Part shown: piece by piece, positions 27,370 to 37,062 of the stretch | Position numbering within the stretch: the first letter of the stretch is position 1 | Layout: each line of letters opens with the position of its first letter | Origin: Gaiella sp. | GTDB lineage: Bacteria; Actinomycetota; Thermoleophilia; Gaiellales; Gaiellaceae | Direction: 5' to 3' | Length of the DNA stretch: 64,000 nucleotides | NCBI GenBank assembly: GCA_027493885.1 | Contig: JAOSJZ010000001.1 | Span: 1,674,001 to 1,738,000, forward strand | The notes under the pieces: model-generated | Told to the model about the DNA's origin: nothing | The model's input: the letters and a program-made list of their open reading frames with translations, nothing else | Database searches by the model: none | Program-made: the position numbers and the translations under genes

Positions 27370-28547
27370 CGGTCGAAGGCGACCTCGCGGTCGGCCTCGC
27401 GCTCCACCCACGCGCGTCCCCGCTCACCCATTCCCTCGAGCGAGAGCCGGCCCTCGACGACATCCCGGATGAGACCGGCGACGAGCTCGGGGCGACCGGG
27501 CGGCACGACGAGGCCGCACTCCGCCTCCTCGACGAGCCTGACCGTCTCGCTGTCCGGATCGGCCGACACGAGCACCGGGCGCCCGGCCGCGAGGACGCCG
27601 TACACGCGGCTCGGCACGACGTAGCCGGACAGGCCGCGGGCGAGGCCGATGTAGTGGAGGTCGCCCGAGGCGAGCGAGAGTGGAAGCACGTCCCGCGGCT
27701 GGTAGCCGAGGAAGCGGACGGTTCCCGTCACCTCCAGCCGTTGCGCGAGCCGCGTGACGTCGCCCTCGCGCGCGCCCGACCCGATCACGACGATCCGGAG
27801 CGACCCGAGGTCGCGGAGAAACGTCGCGGCGCGGACGAGCGCGTCGAGGTCCTGCGCGTGCCCGACGTTTCCCGAGTGCATCACGACGAAGGCGTCGTCG
27901 AGCCCGTGTGCCTGGGACCACGCGTTCCGGCGCGGTCTCGGCGTCAGCTCGGCCGTGTCGACCCAGTTCGGGATCACGGCGATGCGCGCTGCGGGGGCGC
28001 CCTTCTGCTCGAGCCGCTGCTTCATCGTCTCGCCGATCGCGACGACGCGGTCGGCCCGCTTGAGGTACAGCCCCACCAGGCTGCGCAGCGCTCCGAGCAC
28101 GATCGGTTGCCGCAGCCGCTCGACGCGCTCCGCGATCTCGGGGAAGACATCCTGGCTGATGACGAGCAACGGCACGTCGAAGCGCCGCGCGACTACGAGG
28201 CCGACGTCCCCGACGATCGGAGGATCGGTCATGCAGAGCACGAGATCGGGCGGCGTGTCGCGGAGCGCCGTCAGCGCGGTGTCGGCGAGGTAGGTGCCGT
28301 AGTTCGCGGCCCGTAGGTGGAGCTGCGAGCGGTCGTAGGCAGTCGACCGCGCCCGCAGGATGCGAACGCCGTTGCGAGTCTCCTCCGCCGGGAGGTCCTG
28401 GCCTCGGAGCTGGCCCGTGACGACGGTCACGTCGTAGTCGCGCGCGAGCGCCTCGCAGAGCTGCGCGAGCAGCTGCGCCGTCGCCTCGATCCCCGGCCAG
28501 TAGTACTGGTTGAGGACGAGGATCCTGGCGCGCGGGTCCGCGGTCAT
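27309..28547 (-). CDS. GT4 glycosyltransferase (WcaI-like)
   Basis: 412 aa, GT-B fold. The opening ILVLNQYYWPGIEATAQLLAQLCEAL is typical of WcaI/fucosyltransferase-like GT4 proteins. Donor-side motifs include VMHSGNVGHAQDLDALV, GSGAREGDV and YVVPSRVYGVLAAGRPVLVSADPDSE. The C-terminus is a low-complexity PSPSPSSSR tail that overlaps the convergent gene by 61 bp. Upstream, a third GT4 gene is divergent with a 56-bp gap. Confidence 0.87.
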   Translation of the reverse strand: MTADPRARILVLNQYYWPGIEATAQLLAQLCEALARDYDVTVVTGQLRGQDLPAEETRNGVRILRARSTAYDRSQLHLRAANYGTYLADTALTALRDTPPDLVLCMTDPPIVGDVGLVVARRFDVPLLVISQDVFPEIAERVERLRQPIVLGALRSLVGLYLKRADRVVAIGETMKQRLEQKGAPAARIAVIPNWVDTAELTPRPRRNAWSQAHGLDDAFVVMHSGNVGHAQDLDALVRAATFLRDLGSLRIVVIGSGAREGDVTRLAQRLEVTGTVRFLGYQPRDVLPLSLASGDLHYIGLARGLSGYVVPSRVYGVLAAGRPVLVSADPDSETVRLVEEAECGLVVPPGRPELVAGLIRDVVEGRLSLEGMGERGRAWVEREADREVAFDRYRRLVSELVAPSPSPSSSR

Positions 28548-28603
28548 CGACCGCGGACGCTAGACGATCCCCGGCGCGCCCCGTCCGCCGTAGGGTCCCG
28601 GCG

Positions 28604-29758
28604 ATGCGCATCCTGCTCGCGAGCCCCGCCTACTGGCCCGCGCACGCGTTCGGCGGCCCCGTCGTCGTCGCGCGCGAGCTCGTCTCGCGGCTCGTCGCAC
28701 GCGGCCACGAGGTCGAGGTGGTGACGACGACGCTCACGGACGTCGGCGTCCGTCCCGGCCGCCGCACGCGGGTCGAGACGGTGGACGGCGCGCGGGTGAC
28801 GTACCTCGGGACGCCGCTCCGCTACCGGTGGATGGGCATCACGCCGACCCTCCCGCCGGCGCTCGGCCGTCTGCGGCGGCCGGACGTCGTCCACGTGCTC
28901 GGCTTCCGCGACCCCGTCACCACCGGCGTCGCCGCATGGTGCCGGCTTCGCCGCGTGCCGTACGTCTTCGAGCCGGTCGGCATGTTCCGTCCGCGGCTGC
29001 GCAAGGTGCTCCTGAAGCGCCTGGTCGACTCGACCCTCACGCGCGGCGTCGCGGCCGGGGCGAAGCTCGTGATCGTGTCGTCGCCGCGGGAGCGCGACGA
29101 CGTCCTCGCCGGCGGGCTCGGTGCCGGGCTGGTGAGGATTCGCGGCAACGCGTTTCCCGAGCCGCCGCCGCCGACAGAGGCCGACCCGCTCGAGGGCATC
29201 GTGCCGTCGGAGGCGCCGGTCGCCCTGTACGTCGGCCGCATCGCGGCCGAGAAGGGCGTCGAGCACCTGCTCGAGGCCGCGCGCAGGCTCCGGGAGCTCC
29301 ACGTGGTCCTGGCCGGCCCGGACGACCGGCACGGGACGATGGCCGCCGTCCGCGCCGCCCTGGTCGCTCCGGCGACGGCTGGACGTGTCCACGTCCTGCC
29401 GCCGACCCCCGGGCCGCCGTTCGATCTCTACCGCCGCGCCGACGTCTTCGTGCTCGCCTCGGGAGGGGAGAGCTTCGGCCTCGTCGCCGCGGAGGCGGCG
29501 TCGGTCGGGACGGCGGTGATCGTCTCCGACCGGACCGGCGTCGCGGCGTCGTTCGAGGACGGCGAAGCGCTCGTCGTCCCGTACGGGACCGAGACGACGG
29601 TCGACGCGATCGCCCGTGTGCTCGGCGACTCCGCGCTGCGGGAGCGGCTCTCGGCGGGCGCGCTCCGTGCCGCGGCCCGTTCGACGTGGGATGCCGTGAT
29701 CGACGCCCAGGTGGCGATCTACCTCGAGGCGGTCGGGAAGGTGGAAGGCAGAGGCTGA
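28604..29758 (+). CDS. GT4 glycosyltransferase
   Basis: 384 aa, GT-B fold. N-terminal SPAYWPAHAFGGPVVVARELVSRL, FRDPVTTGVAAWC and PVGMFRPRLRK; C-terminal VALYVGRIAAEKGVEHLLEAA, FVLASGGESFGLVAAEAASVGTAVIVSDRTGVA holding the conserved glutamates. It is a single gene facing the next minus-strand gene. Its role is addition of one sugar to the glycan; donor unknown. Confidence 0.88.
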   Translation: MRILLASPAYWPAHAFGGPVVVARELVSRLVARGHEVEVVTTTLTDVGVRPGRRTRVETVDGARVTYLGTPLRYRWMGITPTLPPALGRLRRPDVVHVLGFRDPVTTGVAAWCRLRRVPYVFEPVGMFRPRLRKVLLKRLVDSTLTRGVAAGAKLVIVSSPRERDDVLAGGLGAGLVRIRGNAFPEPPPPTEADPLEGIVPSEAPVALYVGRIAAEKGVEHLLEAARRLRELHVVLAGPDDRHGTMAAVRAALVAPATAGRVHVLPPTPGPPFDLYRRADVFVLASGGESFGLVAAEAASVGTAVIVSDRTGVAASFEDGEALVVPYGTETTVDAIARVLGDSALRERLSAGALRAAARSTWDAVIDAQVAIYLEAVGKVEGRG

Positions 29759-29781
29759 AGCGGACCGGGGCCGCGAGCCGC

Positions 29782-31996
29782 TCAGGCCCCGCGCCCGGCG
29801 ACGCGGCGGACGACCCGGATCAGGTTCTCGATGCTGGGCTCGTAGCCCCACGCGCGGACGAGGTCGCGCGACGCTTCGCCGGCACTGCGACGCCAGTCTG
29901 GGTCGGCCGCGAGCCTGCCGAGCGCGGCGGCGGCGGCGGCAACGTCCTCGGCCGGGACGAGGGCGCCGTTGCGGCCGTCCTCGAGCAGGTCGAACGCCGC
30001 CCCCACGCGGTCCGAGAGCACGAGCGGCAGCCCGCATGCCGCCGCCTCGTTGACGACCACGCCCCAGGGCTCGTGGCGCGAGAGAAGCGCGAAGACGTCG
30101 GCGAGGACGTAGCGCTCGACGATTCGCTCCCACGGGACGTCCGGCAGCAGCACGAGGCGAACGCCGAGGTCGTTCGCGAGCGAGCGCAGGCGCTCCCGCT
30201 CGGGGCCCGAGCCGGCGAGGAGGACGACGACGCCCGGGTCACCCGTTGCCCCGACGGCGCGTACGAGCGTGTCGAGCCCCTTCTCGGGGGCAAGGCGGGC
30301 GACGGAGAGCACCGCGACGTCGTCCTCCGCGAGGCCGGCCTCGGTGCGCAGGTCGTCGCGCCGCCCCGCGAGCTCGTCCGCCTGCCGTGCGAATCGCTCG
30401 ACGTCGACGGTGTTCGCGACGACGGACACCCGCTCCGGGGCGATCCCTCTCGCGAGCATTGCCTGGCGCGCGAGCGTGCCGACGACGAGGATCTCGGCCG
30501 CGCCACCGACCACCGACGGGACGACCGCACCCTTGACGGCTCTCCGCCAGCCCGGCCGGGAGTCGCGCTCGTTCGACTCGACGAGCACGACGTAGGGGGA
30601 CACCCCGCCGCCGGCACCAGGCTATCGTCGCCTGCGAGGCGAACGTGCTCCAGCCGGAGACGACCACGACCTCCGGGCGCGCATCGCGCAAGGCGCCGAA
30701 GATGCCGAGGGAGAGCGGGTAGTCGTGGCGGAGCACACGGGCGGCCCCCGGAACCCGCTTGCCGTCGACCACCACCGCGCGATGCCCGAGCTCGACGTCC
30801 CAGACCCGTTGCTGTACCGCGCGGGCGGCGTAGACGACCGTGAGCTCGAGCTCGGGCCGCTCCGCGAGGCGGTCGAGCATCCCCGTCCGGTACGGCGTCG
30901 GCTCCGGCAGCACGAGAACGGCGCGCACGGCGCCGGTCGCGCTCGCGCGGAGCGTGGCGCGCGCGATCGCCGTCGCCCGCCGGCGCGCCCGGGCACGTCC
31001 GGCACGGCGCTCGGAGACACGGAGAGGGAGCGCGGGATCCAGCGCGAGCGCCCGCCGCACGAGGCGTGCCCTCACCGCGCCCGTGGCGGGCCCGGCCCGG
31101 CGCGCGACCGTCCGCGCGGCGATCCGCCGGACCGGCTCGAGCTCGTCCCTGCCGTACCTGCCCGCACCCGTGAAGGCGCGGAGCAGCTCGAGGTACGCCT
31201 CCGCGCCGCGCTCGAGCTCGTCCATGGCGAGCGCCTGCAGGAACCCGAACCGCCACGCGAGCGCGCGGTCCGCCTCGGAGAGATTCGGGGCGGTTCCCCT
31301 GATCTGGCCGAGCGCGACGCGCCGGCCCAGCTCGTGCTGGAGCTCCGCACGGCGCTGCGACGCCTGGGCGGCGTGCACCCGGTAGGCGACGAGCGGCTCC
31401 TCGACGACGTCCGCCTCGGCGCCCGCGAGAACGCGCGTCCAGAGCTCGTAGTCCTCGCTCTCCCCGAACGACTCGTCGTAGCGGAGCCCGTTCCGCGCGA
31501 AGTGGTCTCGCTCGAACACGACGGTGTTGTGGAAGAACGGGGAGCTCGAGAAGAGCGAGTGCCAGCGCGTCACCGCCGGGCCCGCCTCCGGCACGTGGAC
31601 AGCCCCGAAGCCGCCGGACGTCCGGAGCTCGAGCACGCCCGCGCCGACGAGCACGACCCGCGGCGTGCCGTCCAGGCGCGCGAGGACGCGCGCGAGCCAG
31701 TGCGGGAAGGCGACGTCGTCCGCGTCCATGCGCGCGACCCGTCGTCCGCGCACCTCGTCGAGCCCGAGGTTGAGCGCGCCCGCGAGCCCGCGACGACGCT
31801 CGCTGCGCACCACGCGCAGGCGCGGGTCGCCGACCGATGCGAGAACGTCCGGCGTCTCGTCCGTCGATCCGTCGTCCACCACCACCAGCTCGAGATCGGA
31901 CACCGTCTGTCGCAGGATGCTCGCGAGCGCCGGGCGGAGGTAGCGGGCCCCGTCGTGGACGGCGACCAGCACCGAGACAGCGGGGTCGCGTGCCAT
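29782..31996 (-). CDS. Bifunctional GT2-GT4 glycosyltransferase, frameshifted at 30595-30599
   Basis: The corrected protein is about 737 aa. Residues ~7-330 are a GT2 (SVLVAVHDGARYLRPALASIL, VVDDGSTDETPD, RMDADDVAFPHW, FGESEDYELWTRVLAG). After an Arg-rich linker, residues ~365-737 are a GT4 (VLVLPEPTPYRTGMLDRLAERPE, VARLAPEKGLDTLVRA, LSRHEPWGVVVNEAAACGLPLVLSDRVG). The five-G run at 30595-30599 has one extra base; without it RRRGVPYVVLVESNERDSR is continuous. Two linked enzymes could add successive sugars. A lost stop between two former genes is an alternative, but no stop exists in the linker as given. ATG 31996. Confidence 0.8.
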
Positions 31997-32018
31997 GACG
32001 TCCCGTAGCCTAGGCCAC

Positions 32019-32882
32019 GTGCCGACGGCCTCCCCGACGTTCGACCTGGTCGTCGCGACCCTTGGACGCGTCGAGGAGCCCGGACGCCTGCTCGACTCGC
32101 TGGAGGAGCAGACGTACGGGTCGTTCCGCGTGCTCGTCGTCGACCAGAACCCCGATGCGCGGCTCGAGCCGGCGCTCGCCGGGCGCGGGCTCGAGGTCGT
32201 TCGGGTGACGTCGGACGCCGGGCTCGCACGGGCCCGCAACGCCGTGCTGCCGCTCGTCTCGGCCGACCTCGTTGCCTTTCCGGACGACGACTGCGCCTAC
32301 GCGCCGACGCTCCTCGAGCGGGTCGCGGAGCGTTTCGAGGCGGAGCCCGGGCTCGACGGTCTCTCGCTGCCGATGGCCGACGCCGAAGGACGGCGTGACG
32401 CAGGCTGGGGGAGCGAGGCGACGCTCCTGACGACCCGGAACGTGTGGAACCTCGTCGCCTCGGCGGGCCTCTTCCTGCGAAGGCCGCTCGTCGAGCGCAT
32501 CGGGCGCTTCGACGAGCAACTCGGCGCCGGCGGCCCCGGGCCGTGGCGATCGAGCGAGGAGACGGACTACGTGATCCGGGCGCTCGCGGCCGGCGCGCGG
32601 GTCGCGTACGACCCGGCGCTCAGCGTCGAGCACGCGCTGACCGTTCGCTCCGGCCAGGCGCTCGCGGCGCGGGGGCGCAGCGAGGGCGCGAGCGTCGGCT
32701 ACCTCCTTCGCAAGCACCGCTATCCGCCCGGGACGCTCGGGCGGATGCTCGTCCGCCCGGTCGGCGGCGTCGTCGTCTCGCTCGCGAAGCTCGACCCCGA
32801 CCGGGCGCGATTCCACGCGGCGACGCTCGCCGGACGGGTCCGGGGCTACGCCGGAGCGAGCCGCTCGAAGAGCTCGGCGTGA
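32019..32882 (+). CDS. GT2 glycosyltransferase
   Basis: About 287 aa, GT-A fold: FDLVVATLGRVEEPGRLLDSL, VLVVDQNPDARLE, SDAGLARARNAVLPLVSADLVAFPDDDCAYA (DDD metal site), and the C-terminal EETDYVIRALAAGARVAYDPAL. GTG 32019 starts just before the fold; an ATG at 31995 is in frame but would overlap the divergent gene's start codon. The 3' end overlaps the convergent GT4 by 37 bp. Confidence 0.83.
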   Translation: MPTASPTFDLVVATLGRVEEPGRLLDSLEEQTYGSFRVLVVDQNPDARLEPALAGRGLEVVRVTSDAGLARARNAVLPLVSADLVAFPDDDCAYAPTLLERVAERFEAEPGLDGLSLPMADAEGRRDAGWGSEATLLTTRNVWNLVASAGLFLRRPLVERIGRFDEQLGAGGPGPWRSSEETDYVIRALAAGARVAYDPALSVEHALTVRSGQALAARGRSEGASVGYLLRKHRYPPGTLGRMLVRPVGGVVVSLAKLDPDRARFHAATLAGRVRGYAGASRSKSSA

Positions 32883-33919
32883 CGGTCGAGCCAGGGCCCG
32901 AGGGCGAACCGCCCCACGGCGCGCGACCGGGCGCGCGCCGAGAACCCGTCCAGGTTCGCCAGCACGCGGTCGACGGCGTCCGCGAGTGCCTCCGGGCTCG
33001 GCGGCTCGTCACGCTCCCAACTCTCCGGATGCGGAACGCCCACGCCCGCCTCGTCGCCGACGAGCTCGACCGTCCCGCCGCTTGCGGGGTACACGACCGG
33101 CAGGCCCGTCGCCATCGCCTCGAGCACGAGCGTCGGGCATGGATCCTTGACCTTGGTGTGGAGCAGCAGATGGCCCCGCCGGAGGACGTCGGGCGCGTCA
33201 CGCTGCGTGTACTCGCCGACGAGGGCCACGCGGCCCCCGAGGCGGAGCCCGTCGACGAGCGGCTCGAGAGGTGAGACGAGGCGGCCCGTGACGAGCAGCC
33301 GGGCGTCCGGATGGCGCTCCGCGACGAGCGCAAAGGCGCGGAGGGCGAGCTCGAGCCTGTACTCCTGGGTCTGGTCGCCGCCCAGGATCAGGACGGGCCC
33401 GTCGGCCGGCCGCGCCGGCGCCGGGGTGAAGACGTCCACGTCGACCGCGTTCGGGAGGATCTCCCACGACCCCGGCGGCTCGCCGAGGAAGAGGTCGCTC
33501 GAGAGCTTCGAGAACGCGCTCTGGTAGATGACGTGCTCCGACGCACGCAGCACGCGGCGCAGCGGGCGGTTCACGTCGTCGGTCCGGTCACCCGCCCAGC
33601 CCGGGTAGCCGACGCCGTCCTGGTTCGCGACGACCGGTATGCGCCTGCGCCGCGCGAACGCGAGGAGCGGTCCGAGGTCGCGCGGCAGCCACGTCGTCCC
33701 GAGGTACAGGATCGAGAAGTCCGTCGGGCTGTTCGGGAAGCGGGCCGCCAGCTTCTGCATCTTCACGGTGCCTCCCGCGGCGCGCTCGCCCGGCGCCGGC
33801 ACCTGGTCGTGACCGTAGAAGACGCGCGCACCCGGGCGCGGTCTGCCCCGGAAAAGCAGCCTCGCCCACCGGCTCCCGGCCCGCCCGTAGCGTGCGGCTC
33901 GTGCGGGGCTCAGGTCCAC
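32846..33919 (-). CDS. GT4 glycosyltransferase
   Basis: 357 aa, GT-B. The N-terminal domain is atypical but recognisable (GARVFYGHDQVPAPGE, ANQDGVGYPGWAGDRTDDVN, IYQSAFSKLSSDLFLG). The donor domain has PVLILGGDQTQEYRLELAL, LLHTKVKDPCPTLVLEAMATGLPVVYPASGGTVELVGDEAG, which replaces the usual EGFG with DPCPT. It directly follows the next minus-strand GT4 gene (adjacent start and stop), so the two are in one operon. Confidence 0.83.
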   Translation of the reverse strand: MDLSPARAARYGRAGSRWARLLFRGRPRPGARVFYGHDQVPAPGERAAGGTVKMQKLAARFPNSPTDFSILYLGTTWLPRDLGPLLAFARRRRIPVVANQDGVGYPGWAGDRTDDVNRPLRRVLRASEHVIYQSAFSKLSSDLFLGEPPGSWEILPNAVDVDVFTPAPARPADGPVLILGGDQTQEYRLELALRAFALVAERHPDARLLVTGRLVSPLEPLVDGLRLGGRVALVGEYTQRDAPDVLRRGHLLLHTKVKDPCPTLVLEAMATGLPVVYPASGGTVELVGDEAGVGVPHPESWERDEPPSPEALADAVDRVLANLDGFSARARSRAVGRFALGPWLDRHAELFERLAPA

Positions 33920-35060
33920 TCAGTCCGCTTCCGCGTCAGGGATCGTCACGAGCCCCTCGAGCAGCCGTCGCCACCGCGGCCGCAACGCCTCGTACGAGTT
34001 CTCCTCGGCGGTGCGCCGGCCGGCACGCAGGGCCTCGTCGAGCGTGTCCCGCGGCGCCTCGGCCACGTGCCTTCCCCAGGCCACGATCGCGTCCACGTCC
34101 TCGACCTCCGTCAGCCAGCCGTTCTCGCCGTGGCGGACGAGGTCGGCCGCCTGGCCGACGCGCGTCGTCACGAGTGGGACGCCGATCGCCATCGACTCGA
34201 GCACGGCCCTCGGCCCGCCTTCGTCGCGCGACGCGACGACGCAGAGATCGATCGCCTCGTAGGCCCGTGCCACCGCCTCGAGGCTCGGGAGGTACCGGTG
34301 GCGATACGGAATCCCGGCGCGCTCGAGGCCGGCCATGACGTAGCCGCGCGACGGGCCGGTGAGCAGGAACCACAGCTCGGGAACGGCGTCGCGAAGCCGT
34401 TCCGCCGCGGCGACGAGCACGTCGGGCCCCTTGATCAGCTTCGGCTCGTGTCCCTCGCCCCAGCCGACGCCGTCCTTCTGGAACGAGCCGACGACGAACG
34501 CCGACGCGGGCAGCCCGAGCTCGCGGCGTGCGTGCGCCTTCACCTCGTCCGTCCGCCGCGGGAAGGCGGCGGGGTCGATGCCGATGGGGATCCGATGCAC
34601 CTTCTCCGCGGCGATCCCGGTCTCGAGCACGAGGGCCTCCATCGACGCGTTCGTGACCTGGACTCCGTCGATCTCCTCGTGCCGCTGCCGAAGCCTCTCG
34701 TAGCAGACGTCGAACTCCGGGAACCCGGCCGTTCCGGGCCGCCCGTGGAAGTACGCGAAGCCGATGCGGTTCCCGCGACGCTCGAAGTCGTCGAGGAGAA
34801 GCGTGAACTGGCTCTCGTGGAAGACCGCCTGGCCGGCGACGGCGTTGACCCAGCGCTCCGATCCGACGGGGGATGCCGAGCCGGGCGGCGAGCTTCGCGA
34901 GCTGACGCGACTCGTACGCCAGCACCCAGTCGGCCCCCTCCTGCGCGATGAAGAGGCGGGTGTGCGGCGGCCACGCGCGCGTGCGGCGATCGACGTACGC
35001 CCGGCGCAACGGGCGCGCGACCGGGCCGGCGAGGCGCCGGGCGTGCCACGCGAGGCTCAT
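33920..35060 (-). CDS. GT4 glycosyltransferase, frameshifted at 34868-34872
   Basis: The corrected protein is about 379 aa. N-terminal MSLAWHARRLAGPVARPLRR, LFIAQEGADWVLAYESRQLAKLAARLGIP; then HESQFTLLLDDFERRGNR, VTNASMEALVLETGI; donor domain VGSFQKDGVGWGEGHEPKLIKGPDVLVAAA and VASRDEGGPRAVLESMAIGVPLVTTRVGQAADL. The five-G run at 34868-34872 holds one extra base; removing it joins LGIP to VGSERWVNAVAGQAVFHE. ATG 35060 starts the gene, divergent from the membrane protein at 35187. Confidence 0.82.
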
Positions 35061-35186
35061 CGGCGGAGGAGCGCCTTCCTCTCCGGCCACCCATCGGCGA
35101 ACGGTCGTCTCCCGGCCACGGGCGGCGAGGATAGCGGCGCCGCCGAAGCGCGCGTCAGCAGCCGCCGCGGCTAGCATCGCGCGGGC

Positions 35187-37049
35187 GTGACGACGGAGAT
35201 CGAGACGGCGCCGGACGTCGACACGGCGTCGGCCGAACGCGAGCGGAAGCCGGCGCCCGGCGGTGACCGCAGGCCGGCACTCGTTCTCGGCCTGGTCGTC
35301 CTGGGAGCGCTCGCGCTGTACGCCCTGGTCTCGCTCGCCGTGCACGCGCCCCGCGTCCATCCCGACGAGGAGCGCTACCTGATCGCCGCGTCCTCGCTCG
35401 TGGAAGGCGAGGGGCTGACGATGCGCGGCGGGGAGTACGGCTTCGGGCCGCTGCTCGCGCTCGTGCTCGCGGCGATCATCTGGCTCGCGGGGAGCATCGA
35501 CGCCGCGTACGACTGGTTCAAGGTCGCCAACGCGCTCTTCTTCGCGCTGACCGCCGTGCCGGTGTACCTGCTCGCGCGCCGCCTCGTCTCCGCCTGGTGG
35601 GCCGTGCTGGCGGCGGCGCTGGCGGTTGCGATCCCCTCGTCCGTCTCGGTCGCGACCGTGATGCAGGAGAGCCTCTCGTACCTGACGACGGCCTGGGCCC
35701 TGCTCGCGATCACGTGGGCGCTCGAGCGGCCGACCGTCGTCCGCCAGCTCGCGGTGCTCGCCGCGATCGCGGCGGCGGTCCTCACGCGAACGCAGTTCGG
35801 GATCCTCTACGTCACGTGGGTCCTCGCCCTCGCCGCCCTGTGGCTCGTGGCACCGTGGGCGAGACCGCGCACCCGGGCCGACCTCGTCCGCCTCTGGCCG
35901 ACCGTGCTGCCTCCGATCCTCGCCGCGCTCGCCTTCGTGATCAGGCTCGCCTCGGGTGACTCGGCGGCCAGCTCGCTCGGCGCGTACTGGTCGCTCTGGC
36001 GCGGGTACGACCTGCTCGCGGTCGGGAAGTGGTTCGTCTACACGCTCGGCGACTTCGCGGTCTACCTCGCGATCGTGCCGCTCGCGGTGGCGCCGATCGT
36101 GCTGTGGGAGCTCGGGCGCGCCGGGAGAGCCGGGTCGCGGCGCGAGGCGTCCTTCGTCGCGGTGTTCGTGGCTGCGAACGCCTCCGGGCTCCTCGTCGTC
36201 GCCGCCTTCTCGAGCACGCCGTGGGGGTACGACCGGCTCCACGACCGCTACGCGTTCTATCTCCTGCCGCTCTGGCTGATCGCGCTCGTGGTGTGGCTCG
36301 CGTCCGGCCTTCCGCGCCCGCTCGTCGCCGGTGCGATCGGGGCGGCGGCCGCGCTCGCCCTCGTCCTCGCCCTGCCGTTCGGCCAGCTCGCGAACGAAGC
36401 CGGCATCGACACCGTCCCCGGCGCGCTGTGGCTCCGGATCGAGGCGGAGCTCGCCGGGCCCGGGCCGGCATCGGGCCGTCTCGCCCTGCTTCTGTTCGTG
36501 GTCGGCCTGCTCGCGGCGGCGTTCCTCCTGCCACGGCGAGTCGCGCGGGTCGCGCTGCCGGCTGCCGTCGCGGTGACGTTTCTCGCCACGTCGTACTTCG
36601 CGTGGGAGCGCATCATCGAGGCGCCGGAGGACAACGTGTTCGCGGGCGGCCTCGAGCGAGCCTGGGTCGACGACAGCGTCGCTCACGACGCGTCGGTGAC
36701 GAAGGTCTACATCGACACCGACTGCGGGTCGGCCCTCGAGCGTCACGCGCTCTTCCTGACGGAGTTCTTCAACTCGACCGTCGATCGCGCGGTGTACATC
36801 GGCGACTCGGTTCCCGACGGGATCCCGCTCCCGCGTGTCGACGTCGCGGCGTCCGGCACGTTGGAGCTCGCACCCGGCGACCCCCTGCGGGCGCAGTACG
36901 TGTACACGCAGCCGGGCGTCGAGCTCGTCGGGCGGCGCGTCGCCGAGGGAACCGCGGCCCGCCTCGCCCTCTGGCACGTGGGCGGGCCGGTGCGCGTCGT
37001 GGGCGCCTCGTCGAACGACGAGCTGCGACGGAACGTCTGCGCCCGGTAG
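35187..37049 (+). CDS. Polytopic membrane protein, GT39/ArnT-like (GT-C fold)
   Basis: 620 aa with about 11-12 membrane segments and a C-terminal extracytoplasmic domain (about 480-620). The first loop, VHAPRVHPDEERYLIAAS, has the acidic DEE pair typical of GT-C catalytic loops (PMT/ArnT group), which use polyprenyl-phosphate sugars outside the membrane. The N-terminal 30 residues are hydrophilic. GTG start. It is divergent from the GT4 at 33920-35060 and convergent with the next gene. Confidence 0.75.
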   Translation: MTTEIETAPDVDTASAERERKPAPGGDRRPALVLGLVVLGALALYALVSLAVHAPRVHPDEERYLIAASSLVEGEGLTMRGGEYGFGPLLALVLAAIIWLAGSIDAAYDWFKVANALFFALTAVPVYLLARRLVSAWWAVLAAALAVAIPSSVSVATVMQESLSYLTTAWALLAITWALERPTVVRQLAVLAAIAAAVLTRTQFGILYVTWVLALAALWLVAPWARPRTRADLVRLWPTVLPPILAALAFVIRLASGDSAASSLGAYWSLWRGYDLLAVGKWFVYTLGDFAVYLAIVPLAVAPIVLWELGRAGRAGSRREASFVAVFVAANASGLLVVAAFSSTPWGYDRLHDRYAFYLLPLWLIALVVWLASGLPRPLVAGAIGAAAALALVLALPFGQLANEAGIDTVPGALWLRIEAELAGPGPASGRLALLLFVVGLLAAAFLLPRRVARVALPAAVAVTFLATSYFAWERIIEAPEDNVFAGGLERAWVDDSVAHDASVTKVYIDTDCGSALERHALFLTEFFNSTVDRAVYIGDSVPDGIPLPRVDVAASGTLELAPGDPLRAQYVYTQPGVELVGRRVAEGTAARLALWHVGGPVRVVGASSNDELRRNVCAR

Positions 37050-37062
37050 CCCGGCGACCGCA

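Noticed and set aside
31995-32018. ATG 31995 as start of the GT2 at 32019-32882
   Set aside because: It shares bases with the start codon of the divergent gene and adds residues without similarity to the family; GTG 32019 fits the fold start better.
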